A DNA stretch of 64,000 nt, taken from assembly GCF_937425535.1 (NCBI RefSeq), contig NZ_OW485601.1:2444501-2508500 (forward strand), in the 5' to 3' direction. The notes beneath the pieces are model-generated. The model was not told where the DNA came from and searched no databases. It was given only the letters and a program-made list of their open reading frames with translations. This stretch comes from Rhodovastum atsumiense (lineage in GTDB: Bacteria; Pseudomonadota; Alphaproteobacteria; Acetobacterales; Acetobacteraceae). A program made the position numbers and the translations under genes. Below are positions 7,807 to 17,208 of the stretch, one piece after another (position 1 is the stretch's first letter; the number at the start of each line of letters is the position of its first letter).

Positions 7807-8286
7807 ATGCCGTTCGACGCGGTCGGCGTGCCGGCCGGAGCCGGCCCATGCCCGGTGGTTCCCCCGTTCCTGCCCCCGGTGCTGCAGGCGATCCGCGACC
7901 GGATCGCGCGGATGCGGCGCAATGCCTCGAACCGTCCCGAGCCGCTGGCGACGCTCACGATCCTGCGGGCCGCACGCAGCCTGATCGCCGACGAGCGGGA
8001 TTGGGCACAGGGCACCTACGTCATCGGCCATCGTCGCTGCGTCATCGCCGCGCTGGAAGCGGTGGGGGCGCGCTTCGGGCGGCGCTCCAGGCTCGATGCC
8101 GCTACCGCGCTGGCCACGCTGGCCCGGGCGCAGGGCTTCGAGTCGATCGAGCGGATGAACGATGCCGTGACCCACGCCGATCTGCTGGCGAGCTTCGATG
8201 CGGCCATCGCGCGGGCCTCCGCCGCGCTGGCGGCGGAGGCGGGCTTGCCTGCGCGCAGTCGTGCAGGTCTGCACGCAGGCGTCTGA
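7807..8286 (+). CDS. conserved hypothetical protein (DUF6197-like)
   Basis: A 159-aa soluble protein. After a proline-rich N-terminus it has LTILRAARSLIADERDWAQGTYVIGHRRCVIAALEAVG, a pattern like that of DUF6197 proteins ('LxxARxLIxDPxxWxQGxxA...CxxGAL'). Function of that family is not known. The start at 7807 is the first ATG with a purine-rich AGGGAGGATG upstream. It is a single gene converging on pspC. The family match is made from memory of the pattern and is moderate only. Confidence 0.6.
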   Translation: MPFDAVGVPAGAGPCPVVPPFLPPVLQAIRDRIARMRRNASNRPEPLATLTILRAARSLIADERDWAQGTYVIGHRRCVIAALEAVGARFGRRSRLDAATALATLARAQGFESIERMNDAVTHADLLASFDAAIARASAALAAEAGLPARSRAGLHAGV

Positions 8287-8300
8287 CCGGGCGGAACGCC

Positions 8301-8699
8301 TCAGCGCCCGAGGTCGCGGAAGCCGCGGCGCAGCTCGAACTCCTCGGATGTGACCAGGGTTTCCATCCGCATGATCCGCTCGTCGAGGTCACGGAACTTG
8401 CGGCGCAGCGCCTGCACGGTCTCTGGCGGGTCGGTCGCCACGCCCCGCCAGAACGCCTCTTCCCCCCGGTCACGGAACAGCGCCGCCGGGCGGGGGCGTA
8501 GCACCAGGGCCAGCACCACGTAGCCGAGCGCCGTGGGGACGAAGAACAGCGCCAGGCAGGCCACGGCGATCACGCGAACCAGGCCGGGCCCGACTCCCAG
8601 GTAGTCGGCGATCCCGGCGCAGACACCGGCGATCCAGCGCGTGTCCGTGTTCCGGTACAGCCGGAACGGGTTCTCCGACGAACCGTCCATCGTCGTCAT
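8301..8699 (-). CDS. pspC: phage shock protein C (PspC domain)
   Basis: A 132-aa membrane protein. Residues about 10-70 form the PspC domain (LYRNTDTRWIAGVCAGIADYLGV, then a transmembrane segment at VRVIAVACLALFFVPTALGYVVLALVL). The C-terminal part is a predicted amphipathic/coiled helix rich in Arg and Glu. PspC senses envelope damage with PspB and relieves PspA inhibition of PspF. It overlaps pspB by 4 nt and is last in the pspABC operon. Confidence 0.92.
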   Translation of the reverse strand: MTTMDGSSENPFRLYRNTDTRWIAGVCAGIADYLGVGPGLVRVIAVACLALFFVPTALGYVVLALVLRPRPAALFRDRGEEAFWRGVATDPPETVQALRRKFRDLDERIMRMETLVTSEEFELRRGFRDLGR

Positions 8700-8929
8700 T
8701 CTCCCGCCATGCGGCGCCAGCCCGGCGCCTGGGCATCGAGGATCCGCTCCAGGTTCTCGATGCGGGCCTCCATGCGGCGCGTGCTGTCCCAGATCTCGGC
8801 GAGCGCGCGCTCGTCGTCCTTCGACAGCATCCGGGCGGCGCGCCAGCGCGTGCTGTAATGCGCGAAGATCCAGATCGGCGCGACCACCACCAGGAAGATC
8901 AGGCCGAGGAACACTTCACCTCCGCTCAT
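8696..8929 (-). CDS. pspB: phage shock protein B
   Basis: A 77-aa protein with one N-terminal membrane helix (VFLGLIFLVVVAPIWIFAHY) followed by a charged coiled-coil helix, the standard PspB layout. It partners PspC in sensing inner-membrane stress. The gene lies 9 nt after pspA and overlaps pspC by ATGA. Confidence 0.92.
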   Translation of the reverse strand: MSGGEVFLGLIFLVVVAPIWIFAHYSTRWRAARMLSKDDERALAEIWDSTRRMEARIENLERILDAQAPGWRRMAGE

Positions 8930-8938
8930 CGAGGGTCC

Positions 8939-9619
8939 TTATCGTCCGGCCGGCGGCATGTGGTTGCCCAGGCGGGCCTTCAACTGCCTGAGCTCGTCGT
9001 CAACGCCCGCATCGGCCTCCAGGTCGGCGAGTTCCGTATGCAGGTCCTTCTTGCGCCCGAGGTCGAAGGCCTCGACCCGGCCTTCCATCTCGTCGAGCGT
9101 GCGCTCTACCTGCTCGAAGCGGGCGAAGGCATCGGTGATGCGTTCATCATACAGCCGCGTGCGAACTTTCAGCCGGGTGGTGGCGGTGTTGTGACGGGCC
9201 ACCAGGGTGCGCTCGCGGGCCTTGGCGTCGGCGAGCTTGGCCTGCAGCTTGGCGATGTCGTCGTTCTGCCTGGCCAGCCCCTCGACGATCTGCGGCAGTT
9301 GCTGCTCGATCGTCGCCAGCGCCTGGCCGACCCGGGCCTTGGCATGCAACGCGCCGCGGGCGAGGTCCTCGCGGTTGCGGATGAGGGCGAGTTCGGCCTT
9401 GCGCTGCCATTCCTCCTGTTCGCGCCGAAGTTGTTCGGCCCGGCGCTCCAGTTCCTTCTTTTCGGCGATGGTGCGGACGGCGGAGCTGCGCACCTCGACG
9501 AGGGTGTCCTCCATTTCCTGGATGATCAGGCGGATGATTTTCTCCGGGTCCTCGGCGCGGGCGAGGATCGCATTGATGTTGGAATTCACGATGTCGGTCA
9601 GGCGCGAGAAGATTCCCAC
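8939..9619 (-). CDS. pspA: phage shock protein A
   Basis: A 226-aa coiled-coil protein of the PspA/Vipp1/ESCRT-III family, starting GIFSRLTDIVNSNINAILARAEDPEKIIR, the amphipathic membrane-binding helix and first hairpin. I place the start at a GTG (9619) because family similarity begins there; further upstream the frame stays open only as GC-rich non-conserved sequence, with a sigma-54 promoter inside it. PspA binds stressed membrane and, when free, inhibits the activator PspF, whose gene is divergent. Confidence 0.93.
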   Translation of the reverse strand: MGIFSRLTDIVNSNINAILARAEDPEKIIRLIIQEMEDTLVEVRSSAVRTIAEKKELERRAEQLRREQEEWQRKAELALIRNREDLARGALHAKARVGQALATIEQQLPQIVEGLARQNDDIAKLQAKLADAKARERTLVARHNTATTRLKVRTRLYDERITDAFARFEQVERTLDEMEGRVEAFDLGRKKDLHTELADLEADAGVDDELRQLKARLGNHMPPAGR

Positions 9620-9674
9620 GGCATGTTTCCCCGATGGTGGCCGGGGCCCGGTGCGGACCCGTTGCGCCAGGTAT

Positions 9675-9691
9675 TGCAGGGGGCGTGCCAG
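9675..9691 (-). promoter_or_regulatory. sigma-54 promoter of pspABC
   Basis: On the minus strand the sequence reads CTGGCACGCCCCCTGCA. The GG and GC doublets are exactly 10 nt apart, matching YTGGCACGnnnnTTGCW. Transcription would start near 9664, about 45 nt ahead of the pspA GTG. The divergent sigma-54 activator gene pspF fits. Confidence 0.8.
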
Positions 9692-9762
9692 CGGCGTCGA
9701 TCGGATAACAGACTGAAAAGAGGGGTGTTTGCGAAGGGCTTGGTGGGCAGTGCTGGGGGAAG

Positions 9763-9799
9763 TTGGCAAATTTGGCCACTTAATGGCAGAATTTGCCAA
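9763..9799. promoter_or_regulatory. inverted repeat, likely PspF upstream activating site
   Basis: TTGGCAAATT (9763-9772) and AATTTGCCAA (9790-9799) form perfect arms around a 17-bp spacer that itself contains TGGCCA and TGGCA. The element lies 72-108 bp upstream of the pspA sigma-54 promoter, the usual distance for an enhancer, and overlaps the start region of pspF, which would allow autoregulation. Assignment to PspF is inference from position. Confidence 0.55.
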
Positions 9800-9801
9800 G
9801 A

Positions 9802-10830
<1,029 letters not shown>

Positions 10831-11079
10831 GACGGGCAGCGCCTGTCACAAGCAAGAGAGCTTGCCGATTTCCCGCTCTGATGCTGCGGCTTCCGCAAGT
10901 TCCGCGCATTCCCATGCCGTGCAATGCCAGCCCGGCCTGACAATCCCTGCGCGAAGCGTCAGGCTGACCTGATTGGACGGTTGCGGCCGCTTCCCTAAAG
11001 TGCAATGAAGCCCCGAGCCTGCCGGCACCACGCTGCCGTGCGGGGATTTTCGTTCATACCTGGGCCGACAGAGCACTTC

Positions 11080-12009
11080 ATGGACACTCGCGATATAAAT
11101 AAGGGCCTCGCCGCGATCCTGGTCTCCGGCATCGCGTTTCTCACCACGGGCCTGGTTGGGGATCTGCTTGTTCGCCCCAGGACCCTGAAAGAACCGGCAA
11201 TCAAGATCGAGCCGCCTGCTCCGCCACCGCCCCCGGCCGCGAAGCAGGAAGCCCAGCCTTCGCTTCCCGCCTTGCTTGCGAAAGCGAATCCAACGGCCGG
11301 CGCGATGTTCGGCAAGCTCGCCTGCGGCATCTGCCACACCTTCGACGAAGGCGGGAAGGCCGGTGTCGGCCCCAACCTGTACGACGTCGTCGGCGGCCCG
11401 CGCGCGCACATGCAGGGCTTCGCCTATTCCGACGGCCTGAAGGCCAAGGGCGGCGAGTGGACCTACGAGGCGCTCGATGCGTGGCTGGCCAAGCCGGCCG
11501 ATGTCGTGCCCGGCACCAAGATGGCCTTCGGCGGCATCTCCAAGCCGGAGCAGCGCGCCGATGTCATCGTCTGGCTGCGCAGCCTCTCGCATGACCCGAA
11601 GCCGCTGCCCGAGGTGAAGGAAGCCGCCGCCCCGGCCGACGCGGGCGGGCTGCCGCCGATCGCGCCGCTGCTGGCCACCGCCGACGCCAAGGCCGGCGAG
11701 ACCTACGCCAAGACCATCTGCACGATCTGCCACACCGTCAACGAAGGTGGCCGCGCCGTGGTCGGACCCAACCTCTATAACGTGGTCGGCGGTCCCAAGG
11801 CCCATATGACCGGCTTTGCCTATTCCGAAGGCATGAAGTCCAAGGGCGGTACCTGGACCTACGAAGACCTGAACCACTGGCTGGCCAAGCCTTCCGAATA
11901 CGTGCCGGGCAACAAGATGGCCTTCGCCGGTATCCCCGACGCCAAGCAGCGCGCCAACGTGATCGCCTGGCTGCGCAGCCTGTCGGCGAATCCGCAGCCG
12001 CTTCCGTAA
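11080..12009 (+). CDS. membrane-anchored diheme cytochrome c (two cytochrome c2/c552-like domains)
   Basis: A 309-aa protein. An uncleaved hydrophobic segment at about residues 9-28 anchors it in the inner membrane. A Pro-rich linker (residues 45-63) follows, then two homologous class I cytochrome c domains. Heme motifs are CGICH (82-86) and CTICH (214-218); each domain contains the class I signatures GPNLYxVVGG and the downstream ligand Met in PGTKMAFGG and PGNKMAFAG. Such CycM-like proteins carry electrons between the bc1 complex and an oxidase or a photosynthetic reaction centre. It lies immediately outside the photosynthesis cluster with its own terminator; a role in the cyclic chain is plausible but not shown. 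Confidence 0.9.
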   Translation: MDTRDINKGLAAILVSGIAFLTTGLVGDLLVRPRTLKEPAIKIEPPAPPPPPAAKQEAQPSLPALLAKANPTAGAMFGKLACGICHTFDEGGKAGVGPNLYDVVGGPRAHMQGFAYSDGLKAKGGEWTYEALDAWLAKPADVVPGTKMAFGGISKPEQRADVIVWLRSLSHDPKPLPEVKEAAAPADAGGLPPIAPLLATADAKAGETYAKTICTICHTVNEGGRAVVGPNLYNVVGGPKAHMTGFAYSEGMKSKGGTWTYEDLNHWLAKPSEYVPGNKMAFAGIPDAKQRANVIAWLRSLSANPQPLP

Positions 12010-12031
12010 GGGAAGGCCACACTGAACAAAG

Positions 12032-12073
12032 GGGCCTGAGAGGACGCTTCCGCGTCTTCTCAGGCCCTTTTTT
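12032..12073 (+). terminator. rho-independent terminator after diheme cytochrome gene
   Basis: The arms around a TTCC loop begin GGGCCTGAGAGGACGC and pair with GCGTCTTCTCAGGCCC, and six T residues follow directly. It is the clearest intrinsic terminator in the window and closes the flanking region before the photosynthesis cluster. Confidence 0.93.
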
Positions 12074-12089
12074 GCGGGTTCGGAAGTGT

Positions 12090-12242
12090 CGGCGGGGCGT
12101 TGCCCCGCGCCCCACCAGGAGGCTCCGCCTCCTGGACCTCTGCCAAGGGCAAAGCCCTTGGAACCCATTCCTTGCCGCGCAGCGCACTCGGGGTGCAGGG
12201 GCCTTATGGCCCCTGCCGGGTCCAGGGCAGAGCCCTGGCCTT
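12090..12242. repeat. dispersed palindromic repeat, copy A (longest)
   Basis: A chain of short palindromes: GGGGCGTTGCCCC, CCAGGAGGCTCCGCCTCCTGG, AAGGGCAAAGCCCTT, GCAGGGGCCTTATGGCCCCTGC and CCAGGGCAGAGCCCTGG. The right part (12191-12242) recurs between bchI and bchD at 36654 with a single mismatch. The central CTTGGAACCCATTC block recurs at 47090. It is non-coding and sits between the cytochrome terminator and the bchP stop. Confidence 0.8.
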
Positions 12243-12249
12243 GCTTTCT

Positions 12250-13464
12250 TCAGGCCGGCACCAGCCCCGTCAGGTGCGCGATATTCTTGAAGAAGATCCG
12301 CGCATGCGCGAACGGCCGGCTGCGCACCAGCCGCTTGTTCATGTAGGCATCCCAGGTGATCTGCTGCACGTCGCGATCGCCGCAGATCGAGACGAAGCGT
12401 TCGCGGCGCTTGTCGTTCGAGTACCAGTAGTTCTGCATCTTCTCCAGCACCCAGAACACGCGCCCGTGATCGGCCATGAAGTGCTTGCGGGCAAGTTTCA
12501 GGGACGTGGCGTCGCCGGTGACCAGGAAGGTCTGCACCGCTTCCGCCGCCACCCGTCCGCCGGTCATGGCGTAGAAGATGCCTTCGCCCGAGGCCGGTGC
12601 CACCACGCCCGCGGCATCACCGGCGAGCACGATATCGCGGCCGTTGTCCCAGCGCTTCAGCGGCCGCAGCGGGATCGGCGCGCCTTCGTGGCGCAGGGTC
12701 TCGGCGTGTTCGAGCCCGGCGGCGCGGCGCAGCTCGCCCACGGCCTCGCGCAGCGAGAAGCCCTTGTGCATGCTGCCGGTGCCGATGCTGGTGGTGTCGC
12801 CGTGCGGGAAGATCCAGCCGTAGAAATCCGGCGAGAGCGTGCCCCGGTAATAGACGTCGCAACGCGTGCCGTCGAAATTCGGCGCCTCGGCCTTGGTCGG
12901 CGTGCGGATGATCTCGTGGTAGGCGAAGACGAAGGGCGCGCGCCCGGCATCGGGCACGTGGTGCCGCGCCACCGTGGAATTGGCGCCATCCGCGCCGATA
13001 ATGGTACGGGCGCGCACGCGTTCCGGTGGGGAGTCGGGCGCGGCGCCCTTGGGCCGGTACAGCACCACGGCGGTGCCGTCGGACTCCCGCTGGATATCCT
13101 CGAAGCTGCCGCTGCGGCGCACCGCGCCGGCGTCCCGCGCGCGTTCGCGCAGCCACTCGTCGAAGACGTCGCGGTTGACCATGCCGACGAAGCCGCCGTC
13201 GATCGGCATGTCGACGTGGCGGTCGGTCGGCGAGATGATGCGCGCCGAGGTGATGTGGGCGCAGATCAGGTGATCGGGGATCTCGAAGTCCCGGATCAGC
13301 CGCGGCGGCACCGCGCCGCCGCAGGGCTTGATGCGGCCGGCCTTGTCAAGCAGCAGCACCGAGCGGCCATGGCGGGCGAGATCAGTCGCCGCCGTCGCAC
13401 CCGCGGGGCCACCACCGACCACCACGACGTCAAAGGTTTCGAGTTCAGCCATCGTTTCCACCAT
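12250..13464 (-). CDS. bchP: BchP, geranylgeranyl-bacteriochlorophyll reductase
   Basis: A 404-aa flavoprotein that saturates the geranylgeranyl tail of bacteriochlorophyll to phytyl, the last step of the pathway. The N-terminus has the FAD-binding Rossmann motif DVVVVGGGPAGATAATDLARHG, followed by KPCGGAVPPRLI typical of ChlP/BchP, and GDAAGVVAPASGEGIFYAM near the middle, the second FAD motif. ATG at 13452 (MAELETFD) is an alternative start. The gene directly follows the stop of the upstream carrier gene with no gap, in the order bchG-orf-bchP found in many purple bacteria. Confidence 0.96.
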   Translation of the reverse strand: MVETMAELETFDVVVVGGGPAGATAATDLARHGRSVLLLDKAGRIKPCGGAVPPRLIRDFEIPDHLICAHITSARIISPTDRHVDMPIDGGFVGMVNRDVFDEWLRERARDAGAVRRSGSFEDIQRESDGTAVVLYRPKGAAPDSPPERVRARTIIGADGANSTVARHHVPDAGRAPFVFAYHEIIRTPTKAEAPNFDGTRCDVYYRGTLSPDFYGWIFPHGDTTSIGTGSMHKGFSLREAVGELRRAAGLEHAETLRHEGAPIPLRPLKRWDNGRDIVLAGDAAGVVAPASGEGIFYAMTGGRVAAEAVQTFLVTGDATSLKLARKHFMADHGRVFWVLEKMQNYWYSNDKRRERFVSICGDRDVQQITWDAYMNKRLVRSRPFAHARIFFKNIAHLTGLVPA

Positions 13465-14811
13465 TTATCCGCGCGCGCGGACGACCCCGGCGTCGCCCGC
13501 GACCGACATTTCCACTTCGCCCCGGGTTGCGGAGGGTTGGCCGACCCGCATGGCCAGCAGGCCGGCGAACAGGAACAGCGCCGCCTGGGCCATGAACACC
13601 ACGCTGTAGGCGGCCAGCGGGGAGCCCAGCAGCAGCCGCGCCAGGTCAACCGCGCCGCTGCCGAACAGGCCGCCGAGGCCGAAGGCCAATGCTTGCGCCG
13701 CCCCCCACAGCCCCATCCGCACGCCTTCGCGCGATTCCCGCCCGCTGCCGGCGAGCTGCATCATCGAGCCGATGGCGGCGGCGCAGAAGAAGCCGTTGGC
13801 CACGCCGAGCAGGAAGAACGAGGTGGCGAGCGGCCAGTCAGGCCCGACCGAGCCCGCGCCCGACATCGCCAGCAGGCCGATGGCGGAGCCGAAGCAGCCG
13901 ACCGCCATCCACAGACGTAACGAGCCGACATGCCAGCGCGCCGAGGCGGCGCCGGCCAGCGCCAGCAGGATCATCCCCAGCAGCACGCCGCCATGCTGCA
14001 CGCCGACGAGCTGGGTCGATGCGCCGGGCGGCAGGTGGAACACCGCCCCGGCAAAAGGCTCGATGATCAGTTCCTGCGCGCTGTAGGCGAGCATGGAAAT
14101 GAACACCAGCATGGCGAAATGGCGGACCTGCTTCTCGGCCCAGACCTGCGCGAAGGCCACCCGGAACGGCGGCTGCGGGGCCGCCGGCGCCGCGGCCTCG
14201 ACCCGTTCGGGCGTGCCTTCCATGCCCCACACCGCCAGCGCGGTCATGACGACGGAGAGCAGGCCGACGGCGGCGGTGATTTCGACCAGCCGTTCCGCGG
14301 AAAACGGGTGCAGCAGCTTGCCGGCGACGCCGGCGGTGATGGCGATGCCGGCGATCATCATCAGCCAGACGATGGTGGCCGCGGCCGGGCGCCGTGCCGG
14401 GGCCACGCGCTTGGCCAGCAGCACCAGCAGCGAGGTGCCGGAGGCGCCCACGCCAATGCCGATCAGCGTATAGGCGAGCAACGCCAATGCGATGGCGGAA
14501 GCCGGATGCCCGCCCATCCAGGCCGTGGCGAGGGATGCCAGCACGCCGCCGCCTGCCAGCAGCACCATGCCGCCGATGATCCAGGGGGTGCGCCGCCCGC
14601 CGACATCCGAGCCGTAGCCCAGTCGCGGCCGCAGCACCTGCAGGATATAGTGCAGCGCCACCAGTGCGCCGGGCAGGATGGCGGGCAGGGCCAGTTCCAC
14701 CACCATGACCCGGTTCATGGTGGAGGTGCACAGCACCACGATGGCGCCCAGCGCGGCCTGCACGCAGCCGAGCCGGACGATGCCGAGCCAGCCGATCGGG
14801 CGCGGGCTCAT
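13465..14811 (-). CDS. PucC/LhaA-family MFS protein (ORF428/Bch2-type)
   Basis: A 448-aa polytopic membrane protein with about 12 helices, from an ATG at 14811 that overlaps the bchG stop (ATGA). It belongs to the BCD (bacteriochlorophyll delivery) branch of the MFS: CTSTMNRVMVVELALPAILPGALVALHY near the N-terminus and RPRLGYGSDVGGRRTPWIIGG are its hallmarks. Members are thought to deliver bacteriochlorophyll to, or help assemble, light-harvesting complexes. The position between bchG and bchP corresponds to ORF428 of Rhodobacter clusters. A second paralogue, lhaA, lies upstream of puhA. Confidence 0.93.
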   Translation of the reverse strand: MSPRPIGWLGIVRLGCVQAALGAIVVLCTSTMNRVMVVELALPAILPGALVALHYILQVLRPRLGYGSDVGGRRTPWIIGGMVLLAGGGVLASLATAWMGGHPASAIALALLAYTLIGIGVGASGTSLLVLLAKRVAPARRPAAATIVWLMMIAGIAITAGVAGKLLHPFSAERLVEITAAVGLLSVVMTALAVWGMEGTPERVEAAAPAAPQPPFRVAFAQVWAEKQVRHFAMLVFISMLAYSAQELIIEPFAGAVFHLPPGASTQLVGVQHGGVLLGMILLALAGAASARWHVGSLRLWMAVGCFGSAIGLLAMSGAGSVGPDWPLATSFFLLGVANGFFCAAAIGSMMQLAGSGRESREGVRMGLWGAAQALAFGLGGLFGSGAVDLARLLLGSPLAAYSVVFMAQAALFLFAGLLAMRVGQPSATRGEVEMSVAGDAGVVRARG

Positions 14812-15710
14812 GATGCGGCGGCCACCAGCGGGCCGACCGCCCAGGCGCTGATCTGCATGCCGATCACATACAGCGTCGTGCCGGTGGCGTTGTACCAGGG
14901 CGCGCGCTCGCGCGGCTGCTGCAGCCAGCGCGCCATCAGGAAGCCCTGCGCGAGCACCAGCAGGCCGACGACGGCGGCATGCACCGGGCGGTCCCAGCCG
15001 AGCAGCAGCGCGATCACCACCGCCTGCGGCACCGCCATGACCACGCAGGCGAGCTTCGCCGCGCGCTCGACGCCGAGCTGCACCGGCAGCGACGCGAGCC
15101 CCATCTTGCGGTCGCCCTCGACCGACTTGAAGTCGTTCAGCGTCATGATGCCGTGCGCGCCGGCGCTGTAGAGGAACGCCAGCAGGAACACCCGCCAGTC
15201 CGGCACGCCCCCGGCCATGACCGCCGCCCCGGTGATCCAGGGCAGGCCCTCGTAGCAGCCGCCGACCGCGGCATTGCCCCACCAGCCGTTCTGCTTCAGC
15301 CGCAGTGGCGGCGCGCTGTAGATCCAGGCAAGCACCATGCCGAGCGAGGCGGCGATCAGCACGAAGGTGCCGATCCAGGCGGCCAGCGCCAGCGAGACCG
15401 CGCTCCAGCCCAGCGCCATGTAGAAGCCCCAGTTCCCGGGAATGCGGCCGGAGGGGATCGGGCGGTTCGGCTCGTTGATCGCGTCGACGTGCCGGTCGTA
15501 CCAGTCATTGACCACCTGGCTGGTGGCCGTCATCAGCGGCCCGGCCAGCACCACGCCGGCGATGATCTCCGGCCATTTCCCCGAGGTCGACAGGCCCGAG
15601 GAGACCACGCCGCACCCGAACGCCCACATGGGCGCGAACCAGGTGATGGGATGCAGCACCTCGAGGGCTGCCGGCATGGCCGGGCGTGCTGTGACGGTTT
15701 GTTCGCTCAT
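14808..15710 (-). CDS. bchG: BchG, bacteriochlorophyll synthase
   Basis: A 300-aa UbiA-type prenyltransferase that esterifies bacteriochlorophyllide a with geranylgeranyl diphosphate. The diphosphate/Mg motif NDWYDRHVDAINEPNRPIPSG and the second Asp-rich motif NDFKSVEGDRKMGLASLPVQLG are intact, and eight to nine membrane helices are apparent. The start at 15710 overlaps the ppsR stop by 4 nt. It is followed by the MFS carrier and bchP, so the tail-attachment and tail-reduction enzymes are co-transcribed. Confidence 0.97.
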   Translation of the reverse strand: MSEQTVTARPAMPAALEVLHPITWFAPMWAFGCGVVSSGLSTSGKWPEIIAGVVLAGPLMTATSQVVNDWYDRHVDAINEPNRPIPSGRIPGNWGFYMALGWSAVSLALAAWIGTFVLIAASLGMVLAWIYSAPPLRLKQNGWWGNAAVGGCYEGLPWITGAAVMAGGVPDWRVFLLAFLYSAGAHGIMTLNDFKSVEGDRKMGLASLPVQLGVERAAKLACVVMAVPQAVVIALLLGWDRPVHAAVVGLLVLAQGFLMARWLQQPRERAPWYNATGTTLYVIGMQISAWAVGPLVAAAS

Positions 15711-17140
15711 TCTTCGTTTCCGCTCTCGGCATCGAGCTCGCCGAGACCGTACCGGCGCAGCTTCGAATACAGGCTTTGCCGGCTGAGGCCGAGCATCTCG
15801 GCCGCCGACGCACGGTTGTCGTTGGTCATCTCCAGCGCCGCTTCGATACACAGGCGCTCGATGACGTCGGTGGTCTCGCGCACCAGGTCCTTCAGCGAGA
15901 CCCGCCCGACCAGCTCGGTGAGCTGTTCGACCGAGCGTGGCAGCTCGCGGCCCGGCTTGGTATCGGCCAGGCGGTGACTGATGTTGCGGATGGCGAAGCC
16001 GTAGCAGGTGCTGCCGCCGTTCGGCACCGCGATGGCGGAGACCTCGACCTCGGAATCGGCGCCGTACTCGCCGCGCAGATGGGTGGCGAACAGGCGCACC
16101 GAGCCGTGCTGGCGCAGATTGGCCAGCAGGACTTCCGTCTCGATGCCGGGCCGTCCGAGCCAGCGCTCGAGCGGCTCGCCGCGCGCGCGGTCCTCGGTGG
16201 CGAGCTGCGCCATGTCGAGGAAGGCGGCATTGGCGGCCAGGACCCGCCCGTCGGGGGAGGTCACGACGAAGCCGTCCGGGGCGTGCTCGACCAGCGTGAG
16301 CAGGCGGGCGCGGCTGCGCGACTGCGGCGTTTCCGCCTCCTCGGCGACGAGGACGAGGCGGATCAGGAAGAAGGCGGAGCTTTCCTGGCGGAACAGGGAG
16401 GCGCGGACCAGCACGTCGCGGTCCTGCTCGCCCAGCCGCGCCTGCATCTCGTCCGCCCGGCCGGAGGCCCGCACGCCGGACAGCAGCTCGCGCACGAGCG
16501 GGCCGCTCTCGGCGTCGAACAGCTCGCCGAAGCCGCGGCCGGGCAGGCGCTTCGCCGTCTCGCCGAACAGCTCGCGCGCGGCTGGGTTGGCCTCGGTGAC
16601 CCGCTGCGACAGCGCGTCCACGATCATCACCGCTTCCGAGGACAGCTCGAAGAGCAGCCGGTAGCGCATCTCGGCATGGCGCAGGCGGGAATAGTCGCGC
16701 TCCATCGCCTGCTGGGCGTCGACCAGGCGCTGCTGCAGGTTGGAGATGGCCCGCAGGTCGCGGCCGAACGCCACCACGCGGCCCGGCTGGCCCTCGGTCC
16801 CGGTCCAGACGACGGAGTACAGGATGGGGACTGGTTCGCCCGAGGGCGCGGCATGGTTGATGTGGCGCCAACGCGGCGTCGCCCGCGCCACCGCGTCGCG
16901 CAGCGCGCTGTCCACCTTGGCGCGGCTTTCCGCCGTGACCGTCTCGCCCCAACGGCGGCCGATCCAGCTCGTGGCCCCTTCGAGCTCGCGCGCCAGATCG
17001 TCGCTGTGAAAGGCCATGTCGCGGATCACGCCGACTTCGTCCAGGATAAGCGACACGTCGGCAGCTGCCGCGATCAAGGTTGCTGCCGCCTCGGCATTGA
17101 GATTTCCAAGCGTGCTGTTCGGGGCTTTGAAAGCCTTCAC
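15707..17140 (-). CDS. ppsR: PpsR/CrtJ, aerobic repressor of photosynthesis genes
   Basis: A 477-aa regulator with an N-terminal domain and PAS domains (about residues 20-140, 155-270 and 285-390), followed by a Q-linker helix and a Fis-type helix-turn-helix at the C-terminus (EMTNDNRASAAEMLGLSRQSLYSKLRRYGL). A cysteine precedes the HTH (RLCIEAAL), at the place of the redox-active Cys of CrtJ. It represses bch, crt and puc-type promoters through TGT-N12-ACA palindromes when oxygen is present. Such sites are visible in this window upstream of bchF, crtI and bchC. It is next to its likely antirepressor ppaA. Confidence 0.96.
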   Translation of the reverse strand: MKAFKAPNSTLGNLNAEAAATLIAAAADVSLILDEVGVIRDMAFHSDDLARELEGATSWIGRRWGETVTAESRAKVDSALRDAVARATPRWRHINHAAPSGEPVPILYSVVWTGTEGQPGRVVAFGRDLRAISNLQQRLVDAQQAMERDYSRLRHAEMRYRLLFELSSEAVMIVDALSQRVTEANPAARELFGETAKRLPGRGFGELFDAESGPLVRELLSGVRASGRADEMQARLGEQDRDVLVRASLFRQESSAFFLIRLVLVAEEAETPQSRSRARLLTLVEHAPDGFVVTSPDGRVLAANAAFLDMAQLATEDRARGEPLERWLGRPGIETEVLLANLRQHGSVRLFATHLRGEYGADSEVEVSAIAVPNGGSTCYGFAIRNISHRLADTKPGRELPRSVEQLTELVGRVSLKDLVRETTDVIERLCIEAALEMTNDNRASAAEMLGLSRQSLYSKLRRYGLGELDAESGNEE

Positions 17141-17208
17141 GAGAGACCAGATCCTCTATTGATGCCGTCTCTCTCCTCGGCAGCATCTCCCCGGTGATGT
17201 CTTATTGT

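Noticed and set aside
9763-9780. TTGGCAAATTTGGCCA as a sigma-54 promoter for pspF
   Set aside because: GG and GC doublets are only 8 nt apart instead of 10, so it cannot be a normal -24/-12 element. Better read as one arm of an inverted repeat.
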